From positions 49,734 through 113,733 of the forward strand of contig CADACW010000014.1 in NCBI GenBank assembly GCA_902786565.1: a stretch of DNA of 64,000 nt. The letters run 5' to 3'. Within the stretch, counting starts at the first letter, position 1, and each line of letters begins with the position of its first letter. Below, in pieces: positions 50,426-58,317 of the stretch. Position numbers and translations under genes: made by a program. Below the pieces are notes generated by a model, which saw only the letters and a program-made list of their open reading frames with translations, was not told the origin of the DNA and did no database searches. This DNA comes from an uncultured Prevotellaceae bacterium (GTDB taxonomy: Bacteria > Bacteroidota > Bacteroidia > Bacteroidales > Bacteroidaceae).

Positions 50426-51489
50426 AGAAAATAGCACTTATCACAGGCATTACGGGCCAGGACGGAAGCTACCTGGCCGAGTTTCTCATAGAGAAAGGCT
50501 ACGAGGTGCACGGCCTGATGCGCCGCTCGTCGTCGTTCAACACCGCCCGCATTGAGCACCTCTACCTGGACGAGTGGGTGCGCGACATGAAGAAGAAGCG
50601 ACTGGTGGAACTACACTGGAGCGATATGACCGACTCGTCGTCGCTCATCCGCATCATCGCCGAGGTGCGCCCAACGGAAATCTACAACCTGGCAGCACAG
50701 AGCCACGTGAAGGTGAGCTTCGACGTGCCTGAATATACCGCCGAGACCGACGCCGTGGGCGTACTGCGACTTTTAGAGGCCGTGCGCATCTGCGGACTGG
50801 AGAAGGAGTGCCGCATCTACCAGGCCTCGACCAGCGAGCTCTTCGGACTGGTGCAGGAGGTGCCCCAGAGCGAGACCACACCCTTCTACCCCCGCTCGCC
50901 CTATGGAGTGGCCAAACTCTACGGCTACTGGATCATGAAGAACTATCGTGAGTCGTACAATATGTTCTGCTGCAACGGCATCCTCTTCAACCACGAGAGC
51001 GAGCGCCGTGGCGAGACATTCGTCACCCGCAAGATCACACTGGCCGCCGCACGCATTGCCCAAGGCCATCAGGACAAACTCTACTTGGGCAACATGAACG
51101 CCCTGCGCGACTGGGGCTACGCCAAGGACTACGTGGAGTGTATGTGGCTGATTCTGCAGCAGCCGGAGCCTGACGACTTTGTCATCGCCACTGGCGAATA
51201 CCATACCGTGCGTGAGTTCTGCACGCTGGCATTCCACGAGGTGGGCATCGACCTGGAATGGCAGGGTGAAGGCGTCGACGAGAAAGGCATCGACAAGCGC
51301 ACGGGCAAGGTCATCGTCGAGGTTGACCCGAAATACTTCCGTCCCGCCGAGGTAGAGCAGCTCTTAGGCAATCCCGCCAAGGCCAAGGAGAAACTGGGCT
51401 GGAACCCGCGCAAGACCACATTTGCCGAACTGGTGCACATCATGGTGGAGCATGACATGAAGAAGGTGCGAAAACTATTTCTTAATTAA
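50422..51489 (+). CDS. gmd: GDP-mannose 4,6-dehydratase
   Basis: The 355-residue short-chain dehydrogenase-type enzyme converts GDP-mannose to GDP-4-keto-6-deoxymannose. It shows the Rossmann motif [14 protein letters not shown] (about 8-21), [15 protein letters not shown], the active-site [12 protein letters not shown] (Tyr about 158) and [15 protein letters not shown]. The next enzyme (fcl for GDP-fucose, or an alternative reductase or aminotransferase) is not in the window, so the final sugar is not known. Confidence 0.95.
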   Translation: MKKIALITGITGQDGSYLAEFLIEKGYEVHGLMRRSSSFNTARIEHLYLDEWVRDMKKKRLVELHWSDMTDSSSLIRIIAEVRPTEIYNLAAQSHVKVSFDVPEYTAETDAVGVLRLLEAVRICGLEKECRIYQASTSELFGLVQEVPQSETTPFYPRSPYGVAKLYGYWIMKNYRESYNMFCCNGILFNHESERRGETFVTRKITLAAARIAQGHQDKLYLGNMNALRDWGYAKDYVECMWLILQQPEPDDFVIATGEYHTVREFCTLAFHEVGIDLEWQGEGVDEKGIDKRTGKVIVEVDPKYFRPAEVEQLLGNPAKAKEKLGWNPRKTTFAELVHIMVEHDMKKVRKLFLN

Positions 51490-51520
51490 TATTTCACAGT
51501 AACTCAAAAAACCTAGAATT

Positions 51521-53263
51521 ATGGAAAACAAAGAACTGATTGCCCAGTGCGAAGCACGGGCAAAAGAGTGGCTCTCGCCGGCCTTCGACGAGGAGACCCG
51601 ACGTGAAGTACAGGCAATGCTCGACGCAGACGACAAGACCGCCCTCGTCGATGCCTTCTATCAGAACCTGGAGTTCGGCACCGGCGGACTGCGCGGCATC
51701 ATGGGCGCCGGCACCAACCGCATGAACAAGTATATCGTGGGCATGGCCACACAGGGCTTCGCCAACTACATCCTGAAAGCCTTCCCCGGCAAGCAGTGCT
51801 CGGTGGTGGTGGGCCACGACTGCCGCAACAACGGACGCATGTTTGCCGAGACCGTGGCCGACATCTTCTCGGCCAACGGCATCAAGGTCTACCTCTTCGA
51901 GAGCCTCCGCCCCACACCTGAGATTTCATTCGCCATCCGCCAGCTGGGCGCACAGGCCGGTGTGAACGTCACCGCAAGCCACAATCCCCGCGAGTACAAT
52001 GGCTACAAGGCCTATTGGGACGACGGCGCACAGGTGTTGGCCCCGCACGACAAGGGTATCATCGACGAGGTGAACAAGGTGACCATCGACCAGGTGAAGT
52101 TTGAGGGCAACAAGGAACTCATCGACATCATCGGTGGCGAAATGGACTGGGACTACCTGCAGGCCGTGAAAGAAGCTATGGTAGACCAGGACGTCATCCT
52201 GCGCCATAAGGACCTGAACATCGTCTACTCGCCCATGCACGGCACTGGCCGCGTCATCATTCCCGAAGCCCTGCGCTCATGGGGATTCCAGAACATCCAC
52301 GTGGTGCCCGAGCAGATGGTCATAGACGGCAACTTCCCCACTGTGGTCAGCCCCAATCCTGAGAATCCAGAGGCCATGACACTGGGCATGAAGCTGGGCA
52401 CACGCCTGAACGCCGACCTGGTCATTGCCAGCGACCCCGACGCCGACCGTCTGGCCATCGTTTGCCGCAACGCCAAGGGCGAATGGGAGATACTGAACGG
52501 CAACCAGACCTGCATGATGTTCTGCTGGTACATCATCGCCAACAAGAAAAAACTGGGTCAGCTGAAAGGCAACGAGTTCCTGGTGAAGACCATCGTGACG
52601 ACCGAGGTCATCGCCAAGATTGCCGAGAAGAACGGCGTGGAACTGCGCGACTGCTACACCGGTTTCAAGTGGATTGCCAACGAAATCCGCATCAGCGAGG
52701 GCAAGCAGAAATACATCGGCGGTGGTGAGGAGAGCTTCGGATTCCTGCCCTTCGACAAGGTGCGCGACAAGGATTCACCAGCCAGCATCTGCCTGATCTG
52801 CGAGATTGCCGCCTGGGCCAAGGACAACGGCAAGACGCTCTACGACCTGCTGATGGACATCTACGCCGAGTACGGATTCTCAAAGGAAGTGACCATAAAC
52901 GTGGTGAAACCCGGCAAGACCGGACAGGACGAAATCAAGCAGATGATGGTCGACTTCCGCAACAATCCGCCTAAGGAACTGGGTGGCGAGCCCATTGTGC
53001 TGTGGAAGGACTACCAGACGCTGGAGGCTCGCCATGCCGACGGCACGGTGGAGAAACTCAATATGCCCACCACGAGCAACGTGCTCCAATGGTTCTGCGC
53101 CGACGGCACCAAGATTTCTGTCCGTCCCAGCGGCACCGAGCCTAAGATTAAGTTCTACACCGAGGTGAAAGACGCGTCGTTCAAGTGCGCCGGATGCTAT
53201 GAGCGCTGCCTGAAGGCTGCCGAAAAGCGCATCGAGGCCATCAAGAAAAGTTTGAACCTGTAA
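51521..53263 (+). CDS. Phospho-sugar mutase (phosphoglucomutase/phosphomannomutase)
   Basis: The 580-residue alpha-D-phosphohexomutase carries the phosphoserine in TASHNPREYNGYK (Ser about 152), the metal loop DPDADR (about 307), the sugar loop GGEESFGF and the phosphate-binding PSGTEPK near the end. Length and sequence fit the PGM2/PMM-like group. It would supply mannose-1-phosphate (or glucose-1-phosphate) to the guanylyltransferase two genes upstream. It lies 31 nt after gmd, with a strong hairpin after the stop. Confidence 0.93.
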   Translation: MENKELIAQCEARAKEWLSPAFDEETRREVQAMLDADDKTALVDAFYQNLEFGTGGLRGIMGAGTNRMNKYIVGMATQGFANYILKAFPGKQCSVVVGHDCRNNGRMFAETVADIFSANGIKVYLFESLRPTPEISFAIRQLGAQAGVNVTASHNPREYNGYKAYWDDGAQVLAPHDKGIIDEVNKVTIDQVKFEGNKELIDIIGGEMDWDYLQAVKEAMVDQDVILRHKDLNIVYSPMHGTGRVIIPEALRSWGFQNIHVVPEQMVIDGNFPTVVSPNPENPEAMTLGMKLGTRLNADLVIASDPDADRLAIVCRNAKGEWEILNGNQTCMMFCWYIIANKKKLGQLKGNEFLVKTIVTTEVIAKIAEKNGVELRDCYTGFKWIANEIRISEGKQKYIGGGEESFGFLPFDKVRDKDSPASICLICEIAAWAKDNGKTLYDLLMDIYAEYGFSKEVTINVVKPGKTGQDEIKQMMVDFRNNPPKELGGEPIVLWKDYQTLEARHADGTVEKLNMPTTSNVLQWFCADGTKISVRPSGTEPKIKFYTEVKDASFKCAGCYERCLKAAEKRIEAIKKSLNL

Positions 53264-53282
53264 CGATTTCCCACACTTGTCA

Positions 53283-53313
53283 TTGCGCCTGGAAAGTCCA
53301 TTTCCAGGCGCAA
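53283..53313 (+). terminator. Hairpin after the sugar-nucleotide operon
   Basis: A perfect 13-bp stem (TTGCGCCTGGAAA at 53283-53295, TTTCCAGGCGCAA at 53301-53313) with a 5-nt loop, 20 nt after the mutase stop. No long T run follows (ATATTATAG), so termination may be partial or Rho-assisted. Confidence 0.65.
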
Positions 53314-53633
53314 ATATTATAGTGTATATCACGGCCATACGGAACACTCACAACGATTCAATTTTATTTTTGTCTAAATAAAAACATCGTATAAAAATCG
53401 TTTTTAGGACGATTAACTTATTGAGAATGAGAAAGAATGAAACTTGCAAGAGCAAATGGTAACGAAAAAACGTGAAACACCTTAACCAACCAAAGGCTAA
53501 CAAGTTACAAACTTTGTAAACACGCCTGCCATTTTGGCAATTTTTGGCTGTCTCACTTTTTTTTGCGACCTTTGCAATCGAAAACAATAGCTAAGCGTCA
53601 AGGACCTTTTCTTGCACTTCACAATTAACAACT
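53314..53633 (+). promoter_or_regulatory. dnaA upstream region with promoter (boxes at 53543-53574)
   Basis: TTTG (53543-53546), exactly 20 nt, GACCTTTG (53567-53574, one mismatch at the -7 box) gives a plausible dnaA promoter with a leader of about 50 nt. Further upstream are an AATCGT/ACGATT hairpin (about 53396-53414) and a palindrome TTACAAA-C-TTTGTAA (53505-53519). I find no TTATNCACA DnaA boxes, so there is no evidence of an origin here. The 79-codon minus-strand frame (53348-53587) is not believed. Confidence 0.5.
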
Positions 53634-55043
53634 ATGCATAAAGCCCAACTCGAGCTTTGGGACAACTGCCTCCAACTCATCAGGCGGAACGTCACAGAGC
53701 AGATATATAAAACGTGGTTTGAACCCATCGTGTTTGAGAGCTATGACGAGCAGGAAAACACGGTGTTGGTACAGGTACCCAGCCCATACGTGTATGAGTA
53801 TCTGGAGCAGTACTACGTGCGGCTGATAGCATGGGCGCTGTCCAACAGCTTCAAGGCCAATGTGCGCCTGAAGTACAGACTGGTGGTGGACAAGGAAAAC
53901 CGCAAGACGCAGGACGTTGAGGGCGACCGCCCGGCAGACATTGACACCCCCCAGCCCACTACACGAGGCAACAAGGCTCCCACCGTGCTCGATGCTGCCA
54001 CACCGCAGAACCTGCCTTCACAGCTGGACCCCAAGAAGACCTTTGAGAGTTTCATCGAGGGCGACTCCAACAAACTGCCCCGCACCGTGGGTCTCTCCAT
54101 CGCCACCCAACCGGGAAAGACCACCTTTAATCCTTTTTTTGTGTACGGTCCTTCGGGCTGCGGCAAGACCCACCTTGTCAACGCCATTGGCGTGGAGGCC
54201 AAGAAGCAGAACCCCAACCAGCGCGTGCTATACGTGTCGGCGCGTCTCTTTCAGGTGCAGTTCACCGACGCCAGCCGTCAGAACACGGTGAATGACTTCA
54301 TCAACTTCTACCAGACCATCGACGTGCTCATCATCGATGACGTGCAGGAATGGGCAACGGCCGAAAAGACGGTGGCCACCTTCTTCCACATCTTCGACCA
54401 CCTCTTCCGTCTGGGCAAGCAGATTATCCTGGCCAGCGACCGTCCGCCCGTAGATCTTGACTGGCTGAAAGAGCGCATGCTCACCCGCTTCTCCTGCGGT
54501 CTGATTGCCGAATTGGAGAAGCCCAATATACAGCTCTGCATAGACATACTGAACTCGAAATGCCGCCGCGACGGCCTGAAGATTCCTTCCGACGTGATAC
54601 AGTTTATTGCAGGAACAGCCAACGGCTCCGTGCGCGACCTTGAGGGCGTGGTCAATTCGCTGATGGCTTACTCCATCGTCTACAATTCGGGCATCGACAT
54701 GCACTTGGCTGAGCGCGTCATCAAGCGTGCTGTGAAGGTAGACAACCACCCGCTCACCATCGACGACATTCTGGAAAAGGTTTGCCAGCACTTTGGCGTC
54801 ACCCAGCAGCAGGTGTTCAGCAAGAGCCGCAAGCGCGAATTTGTGCAGGTGCGCCAAGTGTCGATGTATTTGGCCCAGAAGTACACAAAGATGCCTGCTT
54901 CGCGCATAGGCCACCTGATTGGCGGTCGCGACCACAGCACCGTGCTCCACAGTTGTTCCACGGTAGAGCAGCGTCTGCGGGTAGACAAGCAGTTCGGTGC
55001 CGAACTGAGCAGCATCGAGCAGTCGTTCAGGTTGAAGCAGTAG
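53634..55043 (+). CDS. dnaA: Chromosomal replication initiator protein DnaA
   Basis: The 469-residue initiator has domain I (about 1-90, WDNCLQLIRRNVTEQIYKTWF), a short linker, the AAA+ domain with Walker A GPSGCGKTHL (about 172-181), Walker B VLIIDDVQEW (about 228) and the box VII arginine region. The domain IV DNA-binding signature is RDHSTVLHSC (about 436-445). It binds DnaA boxes and opens the origin. Its 3' end overlaps the convergent DUF5056 gene by 17 nt. Confidence 0.96.
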   Translation: MHKAQLELWDNCLQLIRRNVTEQIYKTWFEPIVFESYDEQENTVLVQVPSPYVYEYLEQYYVRLIAWALSNSFKANVRLKYRLVVDKENRKTQDVEGDRPADIDTPQPTTRGNKAPTVLDAATPQNLPSQLDPKKTFESFIEGDSNKLPRTVGLSIATQPGKTTFNPFFVYGPSGCGKTHLVNAIGVEAKKQNPNQRVLYVSARLFQVQFTDASRQNTVNDFINFYQTIDVLIIDDVQEWATAEKTVATFFHIFDHLFRLGKQIILASDRPPVDLDWLKERMLTRFSCGLIAELEKPNIQLCIDILNSKCRRDGLKIPSDVIQFIAGTANGSVRDLEGVVNSLMAYSIVYNSGIDMHLAERVIKRAVKVDNHPLTIDDILEKVCQHFGVTQQQVFSKSRKREFVQVRQVSMYLAQKYTKMPASRIGHLIGGRDHSTVLHSCSTVEQRLRVDKQFGAELSSIEQSFRLKQ

Positions 55044-55392
55044 CACCCGTTTGGTGCCCCATCTCCAACATGACGACACTGCAGATGGCCCCCACAGCTA
55101 TAAACAACGGTATGGGATGTACGTCGGACAGCGGCGTATGAACCATCGACAGCAGTCCCGCCACGATGGGCTGCCATCCCTTGCACACCACAAACAGCAC
55201 TATTCCGGCCGTCAGGCACAGCGCCGTCCAGAGGCGTGAGAGCCAGAGTGACCGGTCGGGCAGCTGGCGCATGACGCGCTGCGTAAACCCGTTGTCGGCA
55301 ATGGTCTGCTGCTGTGCCGTGCTGAAGAATCGCTCCAGCAACTGCTCGTCGGCAGCGTCGATGTCAGTAGCATATATTTCTTCCTTAGTCAT
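55027..55392 (-). CDS. DUF5056-type protein, probable partner of the ECF sigma factor
   Basis: The 121-residue protein has a soluble N-terminal part (DAADEQLLERFFSTAQQQTIADNGFTQRVMRQLP, about 12-45) and two membrane segments (about 53-72 and 93-110). This fits DUF5056, small membrane proteins found after sigma factor genes in Bacteroidota. An anti-sigma or envelope stress role is inferred from position: it overlaps the sigma gene by 8 nt. A zinc anti-sigma motif is absent. Confidence 0.7.
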   Translation of the reverse strand: MTKEEIYATDIDAADEQLLERFFSTAQQQTIADNGFTQRVMRQLPDRSLWLSRLWTALCLTAGIVLFVVCKGWQPIVAGLLSMVHTPLSDVHPIPLFIAVGAICSVVMLEMGHQTGATAST

Positions 55393-55936
55393 ATCCGTTT
55401 TGTTTTAAGAATGTTGCCAGCCGCTGCTTGCCCCGGCGCAGGTGCGACTTTACGGTGTTGTCGGCCATTCCCGTCACTTTGGCTATTTGGTCTATTGGCT
55501 GGCCCTCAATCATTTGCAGGGTGATGCACGTGCGCTCCTCTTCCTTCAGCAGCGAGAGGGCGTGGTAGATGTCCATCGTGAGCGACGGCTTGGGCGAGTC
55601 GGCAGCCCGCTGTCCCAGCAAGGGGCTTGCAGCATCCAGAGTCTCGCTGGCCTGCTTGCCCTTTTGGCTTCGTTGGTGGTCGTAGAACACGTTGTAGGCA
55701 ATGCGGAAGAGCCACGTCTGCAGCGATGCGGTGCCCCTGAACTGTGCCATGTGGGTGTAGGCTTTCAGGAAGGTGTCCTGTGCCAGGTCGTCGCTCAGTG
55801 CCTCGTTGCCCAATGTGAGGTTGAGCAGGAAGCGGCGCACTGCCGACTGGTACTTCAGCACAATCTTGTCGAAAGCCCGGTTGTTGTGGAACACAGCCAC
55901 CTGTGCCACCAGTGCCATGTCGGACAATGCCTCCAT
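55385..55936 (-). CDS. ECF-type RNA polymerase sigma factor
   Basis: The 183-residue sigma-70 family protein has region 2 (NEALSDDLAQDTFLKAYTHM..., about 42-62, and TWLFRIAYNVFYDHQR) and region 4 (LLKEEERTCITLQMIEGQPIDQIAKVTGMADNTVKSHLRRGKQRL, about 130-175). It would direct RNA polymerase to envelope-stress or housekeeping accessory promoters. It sits between the DUF6249-like gene, 15 nt upstream, and DUF5056, likely one operon. Confidence 0.92.
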   Translation of the reverse strand: MEALSDMALVAQVAVFHNNRAFDKIVLKYQSAVRRFLLNLTLGNEALSDDLAQDTFLKAYTHMAQFRGTASLQTWLFRIAYNVFYDHQRSQKGKQASETLDAASPLLGQRAADSPKPSLTMDIYHALSLLKEEERTCITLQMIEGQPIDQIAKVTGMADNTVKSHLRRGKQRLATFLKQNGYD

Positions 55937-55951
55937 CCCTCTTGCCAGCTA

Positions 55952-56608
55952 TCAGAGTGTCTGCGATGTTTCGTTTTCACCCTCATTGAACATTCGGTTG
56001 TACAGGTCGCGCTCCTTCTGCTTTTTCCGCTCCTGGCTGGCAATGACCATATTGCCACAGCCCAACAGCAGGATGAGTGCGCCGATGGCCAAGCCCAGCT
56101 TGTCAAGTATGACCCACAGGAGGATGGCCACGCCTGCCCCCAGGAACATCTGCTTGATGCCTTTGTTCCACAGCGCGTCGGCGGTTGGTGTCAGGTTGCC
56201 CATCACGTCCACGGGAATCGGCTTGCCGTTTCTCATGGCCATTTCGGCCAGCCGCAGTTTGTCTTTCCTATTTTTGTGGACGAAGTAGAGCACCAACCCA
56301 ATGATGACGATAGGCAACAGGATGAAGAGGATGGAGAGCACACAGAGCACAAAGAACATGTTGGTCAAGTTGCTAATGTCTAATCCGTCTATGATGGAGC
56401 TGGCATCGGTCTGCTCCCAGTCGTCCCAGTCGTCTTCGTCAATGATAGGGAATCCCGCGCTGGAGGCACTGTCAGTTGAGGTGGTATCTGAGAAGACCTC
56501 CACCTCGTCTACTTGGGTGGTGTCGGTGGTGAGGGTGTCGGCAGGTTTCGCCATCGCCGTCGTGGCGACGGCCAGCATCATTACAATAGAAATAAGAACT
56601 TGTTTCAT
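55952..56608 (-). CDS. DUF6249-like membrane protein
   Basis: From ATG 56608 the protein has 218 residues. It has a signal peptide (about 1-20), an acidic Thr/Asp/Ser-rich segment (about 22-65), a membrane helix (about 78-105), the stretch RLAEMAMRNGKPIP that I associate with DUF6249, and two more hydrophobic helices (about 145-180). A longer frame back to 56743 runs through the terminator hairpin and is rejected. It probably forms an operon with the sigma factor and DUF5056 genes; a role in signalling is only inferred. Confidence 0.72.
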   Translation of the reverse strand: MKQVLISIVMMLAVATTAMAKPADTLTTDTTQVDEVEVFSDTTSTDSASSAGFPIIDEDDWDDWEQTDASSIIDGLDISNLTNMFFVLCVLSILFILLPIVIIGLVLYFVHKNRKDKLRLAEMAMRNGKPIPVDVMGNLTPTADALWNKGIKQMFLGAGVAILLWVILDKLGLAIGALILLLGCGNMVIASQERKKQKERDLYNRMFNEGENETSQTL

Positions 56609-56685
56609 AATCAATACGGTATATAAGTTTATTCTATCCGTTTGACGCAATAGCAAGTGGAAAAGTTGCAGAGGAAAGAAAAAAA

Positions 56686-56748
56686 ACAACTTGGACAACT
56701 GTGACAACCCTTTTCGATTGATAAGGTTGTCCTGGTTGTCCAAGTTGT
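56686..56748 (-). terminator. Terminator of the PD40 lipoprotein gene
   Basis: On the minus strand a long hairpin (14 pairs around ACAACTTGGACAAC, a 3-nt internal loop, then 7 pairs with GACAACC) is followed by eight T. The arms contain the repeated word GGACAAC. It separates the lipoprotein/membrane pair from the sigma operon. Confidence 0.85.
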
Positions 56749-56756
56749 CTTCATAT

Positions 56757-58316
56757 TTATTTGGAGAGATTTTTGACGTAGGTCACCGGCTCGCCGTCGC
56801 TGGCTTTCAGCACATCGGCAAACTGCTGGGGACTGATTTCCACGGGGCCTGACATAAATTCGGGGATGTTGTAGCTCTTCATGAACTGGCGGTGATAGTC
56901 GGGGTCGGCCTGCGGCAGTTCGAAGGGTTTGGAACCCCTGCCCTGCTGGTCGATATGGGCGATGAAGGGCCGTGTGTAGCCCCCATCGTCGCGCCTGCTG
57001 CTGAACACCACCCATCGGCCGTTGCTCGACCAGGAGTGGTAGCTCTCAGTCTCCGGCGAGTTGATTTCGTCCATCGGCCTCACCTCGCCCGTCTTCAGGT
57101 CCATCAGGTAGAGATTGGCCTCGCGGTGCCAAATGTGGAACACACCATAGCGGCCCAGAGTGAACATGAGGAAACGTCCGTCGGGCGACACCCGCGGCAG
57201 CGTGGCGCTGCATCCGCCGATGGCCAGGCTGTCGGTCTCATTGCCCAAGTTCAGAGTGTCGGCCCGGAACACCATTTCGCGGGGGCCGAACTGGAGGGTC
57301 TGCGGGTCGAAGCTTTTCTTATAGAGATTGTACTTCACCTCCTTCGAGCGGAGGATGGTCTCCACATCGGCACTCACGGTGTCGCGGAACTCGAAGTGTG
57401 CGCTGCAGTAGTAGAGGGTGCGCCCGTCGGGAGCCCAAGCCGGGAACACTTCAAACTCGGTGGTGTCGTTCTCCAGATTGGTCACCAGGTTGCGCTCCAC
57501 GTCGTAAGCTATGAGGTCACTGGCCGAGTCGAACACCTCAATCTTGTTCAGATTGCGGGTGTGGAAGCTCTGGCCCGTCTTGTTGGTAGAATAGACGATG
57601 AGCGGCAGCCACGGATGCCAGGCAGGATAGACGCCGGCAGAGATGATGCTGTCGTTGCGCATGTTCACCTTCTTGATCTTGCCATCATAGGCCACGATGG
57701 TGCCGCCGTGGAACTGGCGGGCATGAAACTGCATGCGCTGCGGGTTGTACTGCTGATAGTTGTGGCAGTTCACACACTGTCCCGTCTTCTCTAATCCACA
57801 GAGCATGTTGTCCACCATCACGCGCTCGTCGTAGTTCTCCAGGCAGCGCTGGTTCAGCGTCAGCTCCTCGTAGGTGACATAGCTGGGCGAGATGAGTCGG
57901 TAGCTGATGTAGGGGTCGATGCTGTCGGGCGAGACGTTGATGCTGAACTGGCGGTAGCGGGTCCACTGACCGCCCTGCTGGGCAAAGACTTCCACGCCGA
58001 TGGCATTGCCGGCAGCCTTGCTGACCAACTCACGCCAGTCGTCGGGGTCTGGCTGTGCCTTCATGCCGCCACAGACTATCTGGTAGTCGGCATAGGAGAA
58101 TCGGGTGACGGCATCGTCGCAGCTGTCCTCCAGTTCGAAGGTGAGCGGTGCAATGTTGACCGGCACGGTCACGTCCACATAGTCGGGATAGATGGCGGGC
58201 AACTGTTCGATAGTGGTGAACGACTGGGGAACCGTGGCCCCCTGGCAGGCGGCCATCACCACGGCCACGGCCGATAGGAGTGCCTGCCCGATGGTTCGTA
58301 TTGCTTTGGTTTTCAT
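56757..58316 (-). CDS. PD40 (TolB-like) lipoprotein with a CxxCH motif
   Basis: From ATG 58316 the protein has 519 residues. The lipobox VMAAC puts the acylated Cys near residue 23. A single heme-type motif QCVNCH lies near residues 178-183, followed by WD40/PD40-like beta-propeller blades (AWAPDGRTLYYCS, RVSPDGRFLMFTLG, SWSSNGRWVVFSSRRDDGGY). A propeller lipoprotein with one c-type heme site suggests a periplasmic or surface electron-transfer or sensor role, which is inference. The in-frame extension upstream (to 58355) overlaps the preceding gene and lacks a signal peptide. It is coupled to the DUF6057-like gene (1 nt gap). Confidence 0.8.
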   Translation of the reverse strand: MKTKAIRTIGQALLSAVAVVMAACQGATVPQSFTTIEQLPAIYPDYVDVTVPVNIAPLTFELEDSCDDAVTRFSYADYQIVCGGMKAQPDPDDWRELVSKAAGNAIGVEVFAQQGGQWTRYRQFSINVSPDSIDPYISYRLISPSYVTYEELTLNQRCLENYDERVMVDNMLCGLEKTGQCVNCHNYQQYNPQRMQFHARQFHGGTIVAYDGKIKKVNMRNDSIISAGVYPAWHPWLPLIVYSTNKTGQSFHTRNLNKIEVFDSASDLIAYDVERNLVTNLENDTTEFEVFPAWAPDGRTLYYCSAHFEFRDTVSADVETILRSKEVKYNLYKKSFDPQTLQFGPREMVFRADTLNLGNETDSLAIGGCSATLPRVSPDGRFLMFTLGRYGVFHIWHREANLYLMDLKTGEVRPMDEINSPETESYHSWSSNGRWVVFSSRRDDGGYTRPFIAHIDQQGRGSKPFELPQADPDYHRQFMKSYNIPEFMSGPVEISPQQFADVLKASDGEPVTYVKNLSK

Positions 58317-58317
58317 G

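Noticed and set aside
53348-53587. 79-codon minus-strand frame before dnaA
   Set aside because: AT-rich hydrophobic translation across the dnaA promoter; no start signals.
53314-53633. Replication origin next to dnaA
   Set aside because: No DnaA-box consensus and no AT-rich unwinding element with iterons was found; dnaA in this phylum is often away from the origin.
56609-56743. N-terminal extension of the DUF6249-like protein
   Set aside because: It would be translated through the terminator hairpin of the upstream gene and would bury the signal peptide.
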